Shown piece after piece: positions 50,988 to 59,545 of a DNA stretch of 64,000 nt. Position 1 is the first letter of the stretch; every line of letters starts with the position of its first letter. The notes beneath the pieces are model-generated. The model worked only from the letters and a program-made list of their open reading frames with translations, was not told the DNA's origin and did no database searches. Position numbers and translations under genes: made by a program. Source of the stretch: AB-629-J13 sp964496365 (GTDB lineage Bacteria > Fidelibacterota > Marinisomatia > Marinisomatales > AB-629-J13); contig CAZBZK010000001.1 of the NCBI GenBank assembly GCA_964496365.1, positions 27,738 through 91,737 on the forward strand, written 5' to 3'.

Positions 50988-53642
50988 ATGGAAAAAGATA
51001 CCCAAGACATAGATCCCCAAGAAACCAGAGAATGGCTGGAATCCGTTGACGACGTGTTGAAAGAAGGAGGACCACAAAGGCTTAAATTTCTTTTAGAAAA
51101 ATCAATTAAATACGCAGAGCTTCATGGAACACGTCTTCCTTTTAGCAATACGACCCCATTTATTAACACAATTCAACCACACGAACAATCAGCCTACCCC
51201 GGGAACAGAGAACTTGAAAGAAGAATAAAATCTATTATCAGGTGGAATGCCATGGCAATGGTGGTGAGAGCAAATAACAAATCACCGGGAATAGGAGGAC
51301 ACATTTCTACCTACGCATCTAGTGCCAATTTGCTTGAAGTTGCATTTAATCATTTTTTCAAAGGGGAAAAGCATCCATCGGGAAGTGATTTAGTGTTTTT
51401 TCAGGGACACTCATCGCCCGGAATTTATGCCCGGGCTTTTATTGAAGGACGTTTGTCAAAAAAACATTTAGAAAACTTTCGCCGTGAATTATCGCATGAA
51501 GGGGGGCTTTCGTCTTACCCGCACCCTTGGTTGATGCCTGATTTTTGGCAATTTGCAACCGTTTCTATGGGGTTAGGACCGTTGATGGCTATTTATCAAG
51601 CTCGGTTTATGAACTATTTAATTGACAGAAAGTTTATGCGAAATACCGGACGAAAAGTGTGGGCTTTTTTAGGGGACGGAGAAATGGATGAACCGGAAGC
51701 CATGGGTGCTTTAATGATGGCAGGTAGAGAACAATTAGATAATTTAATATTTGTGATTAACTGCAACCTGCAAAGACTCGATGGTCCTGTGCGGGGAAAC
51801 GGCAAGATAATTCAAGAACTTGAAGGCGCTTTTCGAGGTTCGGGATGGAACGTAATAAAGGTTATTTGGGGAAAGGACTGGGATCCCCTTTTAGAAAAAG
51901 ACAAAACAGGATTACTTCTGAAAAGAATGGAAGAGGTTGTCGATGGAGAAATGTTAAAATATATTGTGGAGGGAGGGAGTTACATTCGAAAAAACTTCTT
52001 TGGGAAATATTCGGAATTAGAAGAACTTGTAAAAAACTACTCAGATGAAGATCTTCACAGTCTCCGGGCTGGAGGTCACGATCCGGAAAAAATGTATGCA
52101 GCCTATAATGAAGCAATCCAACACATAGGACAGCCCACCGTTATTTTAGCAAGAACGATAAAAGGGTATGGTTTGGGAGAAGCAGGGGAAGGAAGAAACA
52201 TTACACACCAACAGAAAAAATTAAATGAAAATGAATTATTAAGTTTTAGAGATAGGTTTAAAATTCCTTTATCAGATGAAAAAGCATCAAACGCCCCCTT
52301 TTATAGCTTTTCAAAGGGAAGCAGGGAGCTAAATTATGTGTTAGAAAAAAGAAAACAATTGGGGGGGGTTCTTCCATTAAGAAAGAAGCATTCAGATAAA
52401 ATTTCCTTACCAAGTATCGAAATTTTTAATGAACTATTAGAAGGAACAGAGGAAAGACAGATTTCGACCACAATGGTTTTTGTGCGTTTATTGACATTGT
52501 TATGTAAAGACAAAACCATAGGAAAACATATTGTCCCAATTATTCCGGACGAAGCCAGAACCTTTGGGATGGACCCCTTGTTTAGACAACTTGGAATTTA
52601 TTCTCATTTTGGACAGCTATATGACCCGGTGGACTCAGACCAGTTTTTATATTACAAAGAAATAAAAGAGGGACAAATTTTGGAAGAGGGTATAAACGAA
52701 GCCGGTGCCATTTCTTCCTTTATAGCTGCCGGAACTTCTTATAGTAACCACGGCATTAATATGATTCCATTCTACATCTATTATTCCATGTTTGGTTTCC
52801 AAAGAGTATGGGATTTTATTTGGGCTGCTGGTGATATGCGAACCCGTGGTTTTTTGCTGGGAGGAACTGCAGGAAGGACTACATTGAACGGCGAAGGACT
52901 TCAACATCAAGATGGACATAGCCACCTAGCCGCAGCCGCTACGCCAAACATAAAGGCTTATGATTTAGCCTACTCTTATGAAATCGCCACAGTGATTCTC
53001 CATGGGATGAAAGAAATGATAGAAGAACAAAAAGACGTTGTTTACTATTTAACAGTTGAAAACGAAAACTATTCCCACCCTTCTATGCCGACTGATGCTG
53101 AGGATGGGATAGTAAAGGGAATGTACAAGATACGATCAACAGAAAATCCAACACTTCGATTATTAGGATCTGGGCCCTTAATGAAAGAAGTTTTACTTGC
53201 TGCGGATTTATTGGCAGAAGACTGGAAAGTTGATGCAGGAATTTGGTGTGTAACAAGCTTTAGCGAGTTGAGAAGAGAAGCGGAAGAAATAGAACGATGG
53301 AACCTACTACATCCGGAAAAACAACAAAAAAAATCACATTTAGAGAAAAAGCTAAAAAATGACCGAGTTCCGACAGTAGCAGTATCGGATTATGTAAAGA
53401 TGGTATCAGAGCAAATAGCTCCATATGTACCGGGACCTTATTATGCGCTGGGTACAGATGGATTTGGGAGGAGCGAAACTAGAGAAAACCTAAGACATTT
53501 TTTTGAAGTGGATCAATTTTACATTGTCTTGGCAGGAATTCGGGCATTAGCTCTTTCAGGAAAAATTGAAAAGACAAAAATGCATGAGGCGATGAAAAAA
53601 TATGATATTAATCCAAAAAAACCCAGCCCCATAACCGTATGA
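50988..53642 (+). CDS. aceE: Pyruvate dehydrogenase E1 component, homodimeric type
   Basis: Thiamine-diphosphate enzyme that decarboxylates pyruvate and passes the acetyl group to lipoyl-E2. It has 884 residues, as for the single-chain AceE type. The start TREWLESVDDVLKEGG is typical. The ThDP/Mg motif is GDGEMDEPEAMGAL near 229, closed by INCNLQRLDGPVRGN. The second domain has PIIPDEARTFGMDPLFRQLGIY and LNGEGLQHQDGHSH (quoted in parts). Its stop overlaps the aceF start (ATGA), so the three complex subunits are cotranscribed. Confidence 0.96.
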   Translation: MEKDTQDIDPQETREWLESVDDVLKEGGPQRLKFLLEKSIKYAELHGTRLPFSNTTPFINTIQPHEQSAYPGNRELERRIKSIIRWNAMAMVVRANNKSPGIGGHISTYASSANLLEVAFNHFFKGEKHPSGSDLVFFQGHSSPGIYARAFIEGRLSKKHLENFRRELSHEGGLSSYPHPWLMPDFWQFATVSMGLGPLMAIYQARFMNYLIDRKFMRNTGRKVWAFLGDGEMDEPEAMGALMMAGREQLDNLIFVINCNLQRLDGPVRGNGKIIQELEGAFRGSGWNVIKVIWGKDWDPLLEKDKTGLLLKRMEEVVDGEMLKYIVEGGSYIRKNFFGKYSELEELVKNYSDEDLHSLRAGGHDPEKMYAAYNEAIQHIGQPTVILARTIKGYGLGEAGEGRNITHQQKKLNENELLSFRDRFKIPLSDEKASNAPFYSFSKGSRELNYVLEKRKQLGGVLPLRKKHSDKISLPSIEIFNELLEGTEERQISTTMVFVRLLTLLCKDKTIGKHIVPIIPDEARTFGMDPLFRQLGIYSHFGQLYDPVDSDQFLYYKEIKEGQILEEGINEAGAISSFIAAGTSYSNHGINMIPFYIYYSMFGFQRVWDFIWAAGDMRTRGFLLGGTAGRTTLNGEGLQHQDGHSHLAAAATPNIKAYDLAYSYEIATVILHGMKEMIEEQKDVVYYLTVENENYSHPSMPTDAEDGIVKGMYKIRSTENPTLRLLGSGPLMKEVLLAADLLAEDWKVDAGIWCVTSFSELRREAEEIERWNLLHPEKQQKKSHLEKKLKNDRVPTVAVSDYVKMVSEQIAPYVPGPYYALGTDGFGRSETRENLRHFFEVDQFYIVLAGIRALALSGKIEKTKMHEAMKKYDINPKKPSPITV

Positions 53643-54886
53643 ATGCGTTGTATGTTTTAACCCTTCCGCACTTAGGTGAAGGAGTGGACTCAGCAGATGT
53701 AAGTGAGGTTTTGGTTTCAGTTGGGGATAAAATAAAAACAGACGATCCTGTTGTTGTGCTTGAATCAGAAAAAGCATCTATGGAAATTCCAATTGATACA
53801 AGCGGAACCGTAAAAGAAGTCTTTGTAAAAGAAGGAACCACGCTTTCTGCTGGCGATGAAATAATTTCAGTTCAAAGAGACAAGGTAGAAAAAGGGACCG
53901 ATTTAGAATCTCAACCAAACACCGAGAAAGATACCAAGGATATAAATACACACCCTCCGATAAACACCCCTAATATTTCAATAAATCAAGAAGAAAAAGA
54001 AAAAAACTTCAGGACCAGCCCAAGCGTTAGAAAGCTATCAAGAGAACTCAACATCAATTTGTCCACAACCAGAGGAACAGGAAAAAAAGGGCGAATCACA
54101 AGAGACGACCTTATAAACAAAATAAAAGAGAAAATGAAAACTCCCTCTGCTGTTGCTCAAAAAGAAATTGATTTTTCTCAATGGGGACCGATCAAAACTC
54201 AAGCATTAAACAAAATAAAAAAAATTACGGGGCAACGATTAGAATTTGCTTGGCAATCCATTCCACAGGTGACACAATTTGACAAAGCCGACATAACAGA
54301 ATTGGATAAATACAGGCGAGAAATAAACGAAAACAAAAAAACGAAAAAAATTACATTTCTCCCTTTTTTAATTAAAGCAGCTGTCCAAACTTTAAAAGAA
54401 TTTCCAGAATTTAACTGTTCATTATCCGCTGATAAAGAAACATTAATATTCAAAAACTACTATCACATTAGTATTGCCGTAAACACCTCAGACGGCTTGG
54501 TTGTGCCCGTAATCAAAAACGCAGATAAGCAAAACATTAAATCAATATCGGAAGCGTTAGGTGACATGAGTAAGCGAGCCAGACAAAAAACACTAACACC
54601 TGACTATTTTATGGGAGGAACGTTTACGATTTCGAGCTTAGGAGGCATAGGCGGAACTTATTTTACACCCATTGTAAACCCACCTCAGGTTGCTATTTTA
54701 GGAGTATCAAGATCGGTGTGGGAACCATTGTTTTCTAAACAAGACAATAAATTTATTCCCCGACTTATATTGCCTTTTTCCATCAGTTACGATCACCGGG
54801 TGATTGATGGAGCCGCCGCCGCCCTCTTCACAAAACATTTTCAAGAATCTCTCTTAAATGTAGGAGGGTCTAAGCATAAAAAGTGA
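53639..54886 (+). CDS. aceF: Dihydrolipoyl acetyltransferase (E2 of pyruvate dehydrogenase)
   Basis: Core of the complex; transfers acetyl groups to CoA. It has 415 residues and only one lipoyl domain, with the modified Lys45 in ESEKASMEIP, against three in E. coli. A peripheral-subunit-binding domain (SPSVRKLSRELNINLSTTRGTG, about 128-150, quoted in part: SPSVRKLSRELNI) and a long charged linker follow. The catalytic domain ends with SYDHRVIDGAAAALF, containing the active His and Asp near 385-389. Overlaps both neighbouring genes. Confidence 0.95.
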   Translation: MNALYVLTLPHLGEGVDSADVSEVLVSVGDKIKTDDPVVVLESEKASMEIPIDTSGTVKEVFVKEGTTLSAGDEIISVQRDKVEKGTDLESQPNTEKDTKDINTHPPINTPNISINQEEKEKNFRTSPSVRKLSRELNINLSTTRGTGKKGRITRDDLINKIKEKMKTPSAVAQKEIDFSQWGPIKTQALNKIKKITGQRLEFAWQSIPQVTQFDKADITELDKYRREINENKKTKKITFLPFLIKAAVQTLKEFPEFNCSLSADKETLIFKNYYHISIAVNTSDGLVVPVIKNADKQNIKSISEALGDMSKRARQKTLTPDYFMGGTFTISSLGGIGGTYFTPIVNPPQVAILGVSRSVWEPLFSKQDNKFIPRLILPFSISYDHRVIDGAAAALFTKHFQESLLNVGGSKHKK

Positions 54887-56322
54887 TGGATAAACTTTGC
54901 ACAGATATCGCTGTTATTGGGGCTGGACCCGGAGGGTATGCAGCCGCATTTCGTGCTGCAGATTTAGGAAAAGAAGTAGTCCTCATTGACAAAGCAAATT
55001 CGTTAGGTGGAGTTTGTTTAAACAGAGGCTGTATTCCCTCTAAGGCGTTATTACATCTATCAAAACAAATTGACGATATAAAGGAGATAAAAGAGAAAGG
55101 AATCTTGTTTGGTGACCCTCAAATAAAATTAAACGCTATTCGCAAATGGAAGAACAATGTTATTTCAAGCCTGGGTTCTGGAATTTTACATTTGGCAAAA
55201 GCAAGAAATGTACATATTCTAACAGGAGAAGCACAGTTTAAATCAGAAACGGAATTAGAGGTGAAAACCGACGAAAACAACAAGAAAGGTGTAGAATTTA
55301 AAAACGTAATTATAGCCACAGGATCTAAATCAGGAAGCCTTCCGGGATTACCTATTTCTTCCCGACGGATAATGGGTTCAAAACAGGCTTTAGAACTGTC
55401 GTCAATTCCAGAAAAACTTCTTGTGGTTGGAGGAGGATATATTGGACTTGAGTTAGGATCCGTTTATCACTCACTTGGGTCAAGGGTGTCGGTTATTGAA
55501 AGGTTACCGAACCTTTTGACGGGGGCAGATGCTGATTTGGTAAAACCATTACACAGAAACCTCTCTCGACGATTTGAAAAGATTTATTTAGAAGCAGAGC
55601 TGATGTCCGCAAAGGAAACAGGCTCAGGGGTTCAAATTCAAATAAAAAACAAAAACAGAGAAACAGTAGAAATTTTTGATTCTGTTTTAGTTTCCGTAGG
55701 GAGAAAACCGAATACAAAAGGACTACATCTACATCACGCAGGAATTGAAGTGAATGAAAGAGGTTTTATAAAGGTAAATAAAACCCAACAGACCAGAACC
55801 GAAACAGTTTACGCTATTGGCGATGTGGTCGGAGAACCCATGTTGGCACATAAGGCAGCCTATGAAGGAATTATTGCTGCGGAACATATTGCAGGATTGT
55901 CATCCCGTTTTGATACCAGAGCAATTCCAGCTGTGGTGTTTACTAATCCTGAAATTGCATGGGCAGGGCTTACCGAAACGGATGCACGTGAAAAGTCCAT
56001 AGTTTACAAAAAAGGAGAGTTCCCATGGGTGGCCAGCGGAAAAGCACAAACATTAGGGTTTCGAGAGGGTAAGACAAAAATATTATTTGATCCCAAAACG
56101 AGTCAAATACTTGGAGGAGGAATTGTAGGGCCCGGAGCAGGTGATCTGATTTCTGAGATTGTCTTGGCAATTGAAATGGGAGCCGATGCAGAGGACGTGG
56201 GACAGACAATTCACCCGCACCCTACACTTTCGGAATCTATATCAAATGCTGCGGAAGTGTTTTTAGGAACCGCAACCGAAATTTATATCCCAAAAAGAAA
56301 ACAAAACGAGGAAAAAATATGA
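54886..56322 (+). CDS. lpd: Dihydrolipoyl dehydrogenase (E3)
   Basis: FAD enzyme that reoxidises lipoyl groups with NAD+. From the ATG it has 478 residues. The FAD motif is GAGPGGYAAAFRAADLG (12-28); the redox disulphide is Cys44-Cys49 in GGVCLNRGCIPSKALL; the NAD-binding GGGYIGLELGSVYHSLG follows; and the dimer-interface HPHPTLSES with the catalytic His is near the C-terminus. The ATG overlaps the aceF stop (GTGATG; the GTG one codon earlier is an alternative). Its own stop overlaps the next gene, a secreted protease. Confidence 0.96.
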   Translation: MDKLCTDIAVIGAGPGGYAAAFRAADLGKEVVLIDKANSLGGVCLNRGCIPSKALLHLSKQIDDIKEIKEKGILFGDPQIKLNAIRKWKNNVISSLGSGILHLAKARNVHILTGEAQFKSETELEVKTDENNKKGVEFKNVIIATGSKSGSLPGLPISSRRIMGSKQALELSSIPEKLLVVGGGYIGLELGSVYHSLGSRVSVIERLPNLLTGADADLVKPLHRNLSRRFEKIYLEAELMSAKETGSGVQIQIKNKNRETVEIFDSVLVSVGRKPNTKGLHLHHAGIEVNERGFIKVNKTQQTRTETVYAIGDVVGEPMLAHKAAYEGIIAAEHIAGLSSRFDTRAIPAVVFTNPEIAWAGLTETDAREKSIVYKKGEFPWVASGKAQTLGFREGKTKILFDPKTSQILGGGIVGPGAGDLISEIVLAIEMGADAEDVGQTIHPHPTLSESISNAAEVFLGTATEIYIPKRKQNEEKI

Positions 56323-58874
56323 AAAGACTGATTATTTATCTCTCTGTTCTATTGATATCAGTACTATCCTTTGCCGAAGAACCAACAGGAAAAGAAAAAA
56401 ACACCGGTAAATCAGGGAGAGATTCCACCAAAACAAAGAAGAAGAAAATAAGTTTGGAAAAAAAAACCAAAGGAATGGATAAAATTCAAGGACTTTTTAC
56501 GTTTTATCAAGACACAGCAGATGGTTCGGTATATATGGAAATACATAAAAACCAAATTAACAGGGAATATATATATTTTGGCCATGCACACGATGGGATT
56601 GTGGACGTTGGATTCAACCGCGGATCTTATCGTTCCAGTAAAATTTTTTCACTCCGAAAATATTATAACCGAATAGAATTTGTTACTGAAAATTATTCAT
56701 TTTATTTTGACCCAGAAAATCCACTGAGTAAGGCTTCTGGTGCAAATATTAGCAAGTCCATTATGTCTTCCAATAAGATAATAGCTGTAGATACGCTGAA
56801 GAATAGATACTTAATAAAAGGTGACGATTTGTTTCTCAAAGAGAGATTACTACAAATTAAATATTATTCTGCACCTAACAGTAAGCGGTTTTCACTAGGG
56901 AAGCTAAGCAAGGAAAAAAGTAAATATGTAAATCTTCGAAACTATCCTAAAAACTCTGAAATCGTAGTTCAATATACCTATGACAATCCGACACCAAAAA
57001 ATCGGGGAAGAACGGGAGTTACAGATGCCCGCTCTGTAAACCTTATCATTCAACACAGCCTAATGGAAGTGCCAATAAATGATTACACACCAAGATTTGA
57101 CGATCCAAGAATAGGTTATTTTACAACCAGAGTTACTGACATGACGTCCACCAGCCACACACCTTATAGAGACTTAATTCACAGATGGAATTTGACAAAA
57201 AAGAACCCTGATGCCATCCTTTCAGAGCCAAAAACCCCGATAGTATTTTGGATTGAAAACACAACACCATATGAGTTCAGAGATGCTGTTGCGGAAGGTG
57301 TGTTGGCGTGGAATAAATCGTTTGAAAAAGCCGGTTTTAAAAATGCAGTACAAGTAAAGATACAGCCTGACGATGCAGATTGGGATGCAGGCGATATACG
57401 CTATAATGTGTTAAGATGGACGTCCTCTCCTTCTCCTCCTTTTGGGGGATATGGTCCCAGCTTTGTAAATCCAAAAACAGGTCAAATTTTAGGTGCAGAT
57501 ATTATGTTAGAATACGTTTATTTCACAAACCGTGTCAAATATGACAAGCTGTTTGATCCACAAGGAATGGAAATCGACCCGTTTTTTTGTCAGATGGGAG
57601 AGTATATCCAACAAGAAAACATTATAGGCTTTATTTCAACAGAGGTCTTGTCTCCGGGCGAATCTACCAAAAGACAGCTGGTAAAGGAAGCCATAGTTCG
57701 ACTAGTGTTACATGAAGTGGGACACACATTAGGATTGAATCATAATTTTAAATCCAGCCACTTACATAGCATGGAAGAATCCCATAATTTAGCCCTTACA
57801 AAGGCAGTAGGACTTACGGGATCCGTTATGGATTATGTACCGGTAAATCTCTCCTTAAACCCAGAAAACCAAGGACAATATTATTCCACAATTCCCGGAA
57901 CATACGATGATTGGGCGATTCAATTTGGTTATTCTTCTTCATATTCGGATGCAACCGAGGAAAAAGAAAGACTGGAAGCAATATTATCTCTTTCTACAGA
58001 CCCTGAACTTATGTTTGGAAACGATGCAGATGACATGAGAGCACCAGGCAAAGGAATTGATCCTCGTGTCATGATAGGAGATATGACTAACGAACCCATT
58101 GAACATGCTGAACAAAGAATTAAATTAATGGATAAACTTATGAGAGGACTACGCAAGAAATATACAAACCAAGGCATGTCATATCATGCAACCAGGGATG
58201 CGTTTAACGTGTTAATGAGAGAAAAAAGATCCTGTGCCGCTACAATTTCAAGGTTTGTTGGCGGGGTTTATGTAGACCGATCAAAGTCTGGACAGCCCGA
58301 CGCAGAACTTCCATTAAATCCCGTTCCTTATAGAACACAAAAAAAAGCCATGAAAATTTTAAAGGAATATGTGTTTTCTCCAGAATCAATGTTCCCACCA
58401 GATTCGTTGGCGCATTATTTACGATACCAGAGAAGAGGGTTTGATTTTTTCAGGTCAACAGAAGACCCAAAATTTCACAGAACAGCACTCTACACACACA
58501 AATCAATTTTGAGCCACTTATTGCATCCAAGAGTATTACAACGAATTATTGACACCCAAATATATGGAAACAGATACACAACTGAGGAAATGTTTGATAA
58601 CTTAACGGATGCCATATTTACTGCAGATTCAAAGGGAAAAGTAAACTCAATTCGACGAAATCTACAAACGGAATATGTGAATAGCCTCATAGGAATTACT
58701 GGAATAGGACAAAGTAAAATTTCAAATTATGATTACATTTCTCAGTCTGCTTCCTTTTCCCAGTTAAAGAAAATTATCAAAAAAGTGTCCAATCGCATGG
58801 TGAAAGACAAAGGGACAAAACAACATCGGGAGTTTTTACGCTTTAAAATCACCTCCGCAATAGATAATAAATAA
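56319..58874 (+). CDS. Secreted zinc metalloprotease (DUF5117/DUF4953 type)
   Basis: Exported gluzincin/metzincin-like protease. It has 851 residues. The signal peptide is about 1-19 (ending SFAEE), followed by a charged low-complexity stretch (20-50). The zinc site HEVGHTLGLNHNF (HExxHxxGxxH) is near 465, with a Met-turn-like GSVMDYVPVN about 40 residues later. The N-terminal DUF5117/5118-like region includes FVTENYSFYFDPENPLS. Substrate unknown. Unexpectedly, its ATG overlaps the lpd stop, joining it to the pyruvate dehydrogenase operon. Confidence 0.88.
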   Translation: MKRLIIYLSVLLISVLSFAEEPTGKEKNTGKSGRDSTKTKKKKISLEKKTKGMDKIQGLFTFYQDTADGSVYMEIHKNQINREYIYFGHAHDGIVDVGFNRGSYRSSKIFSLRKYYNRIEFVTENYSFYFDPENPLSKASGANISKSIMSSNKIIAVDTLKNRYLIKGDDLFLKERLLQIKYYSAPNSKRFSLGKLSKEKSKYVNLRNYPKNSEIVVQYTYDNPTPKNRGRTGVTDARSVNLIIQHSLMEVPINDYTPRFDDPRIGYFTTRVTDMTSTSHTPYRDLIHRWNLTKKNPDAILSEPKTPIVFWIENTTPYEFRDAVAEGVLAWNKSFEKAGFKNAVQVKIQPDDADWDAGDIRYNVLRWTSSPSPPFGGYGPSFVNPKTGQILGADIMLEYVYFTNRVKYDKLFDPQGMEIDPFFCQMGEYIQQENIIGFISTEVLSPGESTKRQLVKEAIVRLVLHEVGHTLGLNHNFKSSHLHSMEESHNLALTKAVGLTGSVMDYVPVNLSLNPENQGQYYSTIPGTYDDWAIQFGYSSSYSDATEEKERLEAILSLSTDPELMFGNDADDMRAPGKGIDPRVMIGDMTNEPIEHAEQRIKLMDKLMRGLRKKYTNQGMSYHATRDAFNVLMREKRSCAATISRFVGGVYVDRSKSGQPDAELPLNPVPYRTQKKAMKILKEYVFSPESMFPPDSLAHYLRYQRRGFDFFRSTEDPKFHRTALYTHKSILSHLLHPRVLQRIIDTQIYGNRYTTEEMFDNLTDAIFTADSKGKVNSIRRNLQTEYVNSLIGITGIGQSKISNYDYISQSASFSQLKKIIKKVSNRMVKDKGTKQHREFLRFKITSAIDNK

Positions 58875-59333
58875 TTGGAATCACGAGTGGATGTTATAGG
58901 TATCGCAGCTATAACTTTTGACGGATTTATTGCAAGGCATCGTCAAGAGCGGGTGAATTGGACTAAAGATTTATCCCTCTTCAAAAAACAAACATTAGGA
59001 CACACGGTTGTTGTGGGCTCATATACAAAAAAAACGATTGGAAAAGAATTAACAGGAAGACAGACAATTATCGTACACCGTAACGATAATCCAAGGGAAA
59101 TTTTAAACAAATCTAATAAAAAAAAGTGTTTTGTAATTGGAGGGGGAAAAACATTTTCAAAGTTTGTCGATTATTTGACTCATTTGTACATAACACCACA
59201 TCCATTATTATTTGGAAGCGGAATTAAATTATTTGACAGCCATACAAAATCGGTCAATCTAAAATTTGAAAAAATGGTTCCGGTTATTCAGGAAGATGGA
59301 ATTTTTCAATATCAATTTAGAATATCTCGTTAG
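58875..59333 (+). CDS. RibD C-terminal/dihydrofolate reductase-like protein
   Basis: It has 152 residues. The order of motifs, IGIAAITFDGFIA at the start, HTVVVGSYTKKTIGK, TIIVHRN, CFVIGGGKTFSKFVDYLTHLYITPHPLLFGSG (quoted in part: CFVIGGGKTFSKF), is that of the DHFR-like fold used in RibD reductase domains and related NADPH enzymes. The real substrate is unknown; it is not a clear folate enzyme. The TTG start directly follows the protease stop codon, so it is the last gene of this run. Confidence 0.75.
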   Translation: MESRVDVIGIAAITFDGFIARHRQERVNWTKDLSLFKKQTLGHTVVVGSYTKKTIGKELTGRQTIIVHRNDNPREILNKSNKKKCFVIGGGKTFSKFVDYLTHLYITPHPLLFGSGIKLFDSHTKSVNLKFEKMVPVIQEDGIFQYQFRISR

Positions 59334-59545
59334 ATTTTAATAAAATTTGGTGATTTTCATCACAGACGACCATTGAAAGATAGTATTATATTTCCTTTCT
59401 GTGTTTTTTATTTCTGTGGACAATCAGAGAGAAACCAAATCTCTCTTCATTCAGCTCATCAAATTTATATTTGAGTTTCTTCTATAGGTGCTAATCCTTT
59501 ACAAATTTCCGGTGAACATATTTTTCCAATGAACAAGTAAAACAA

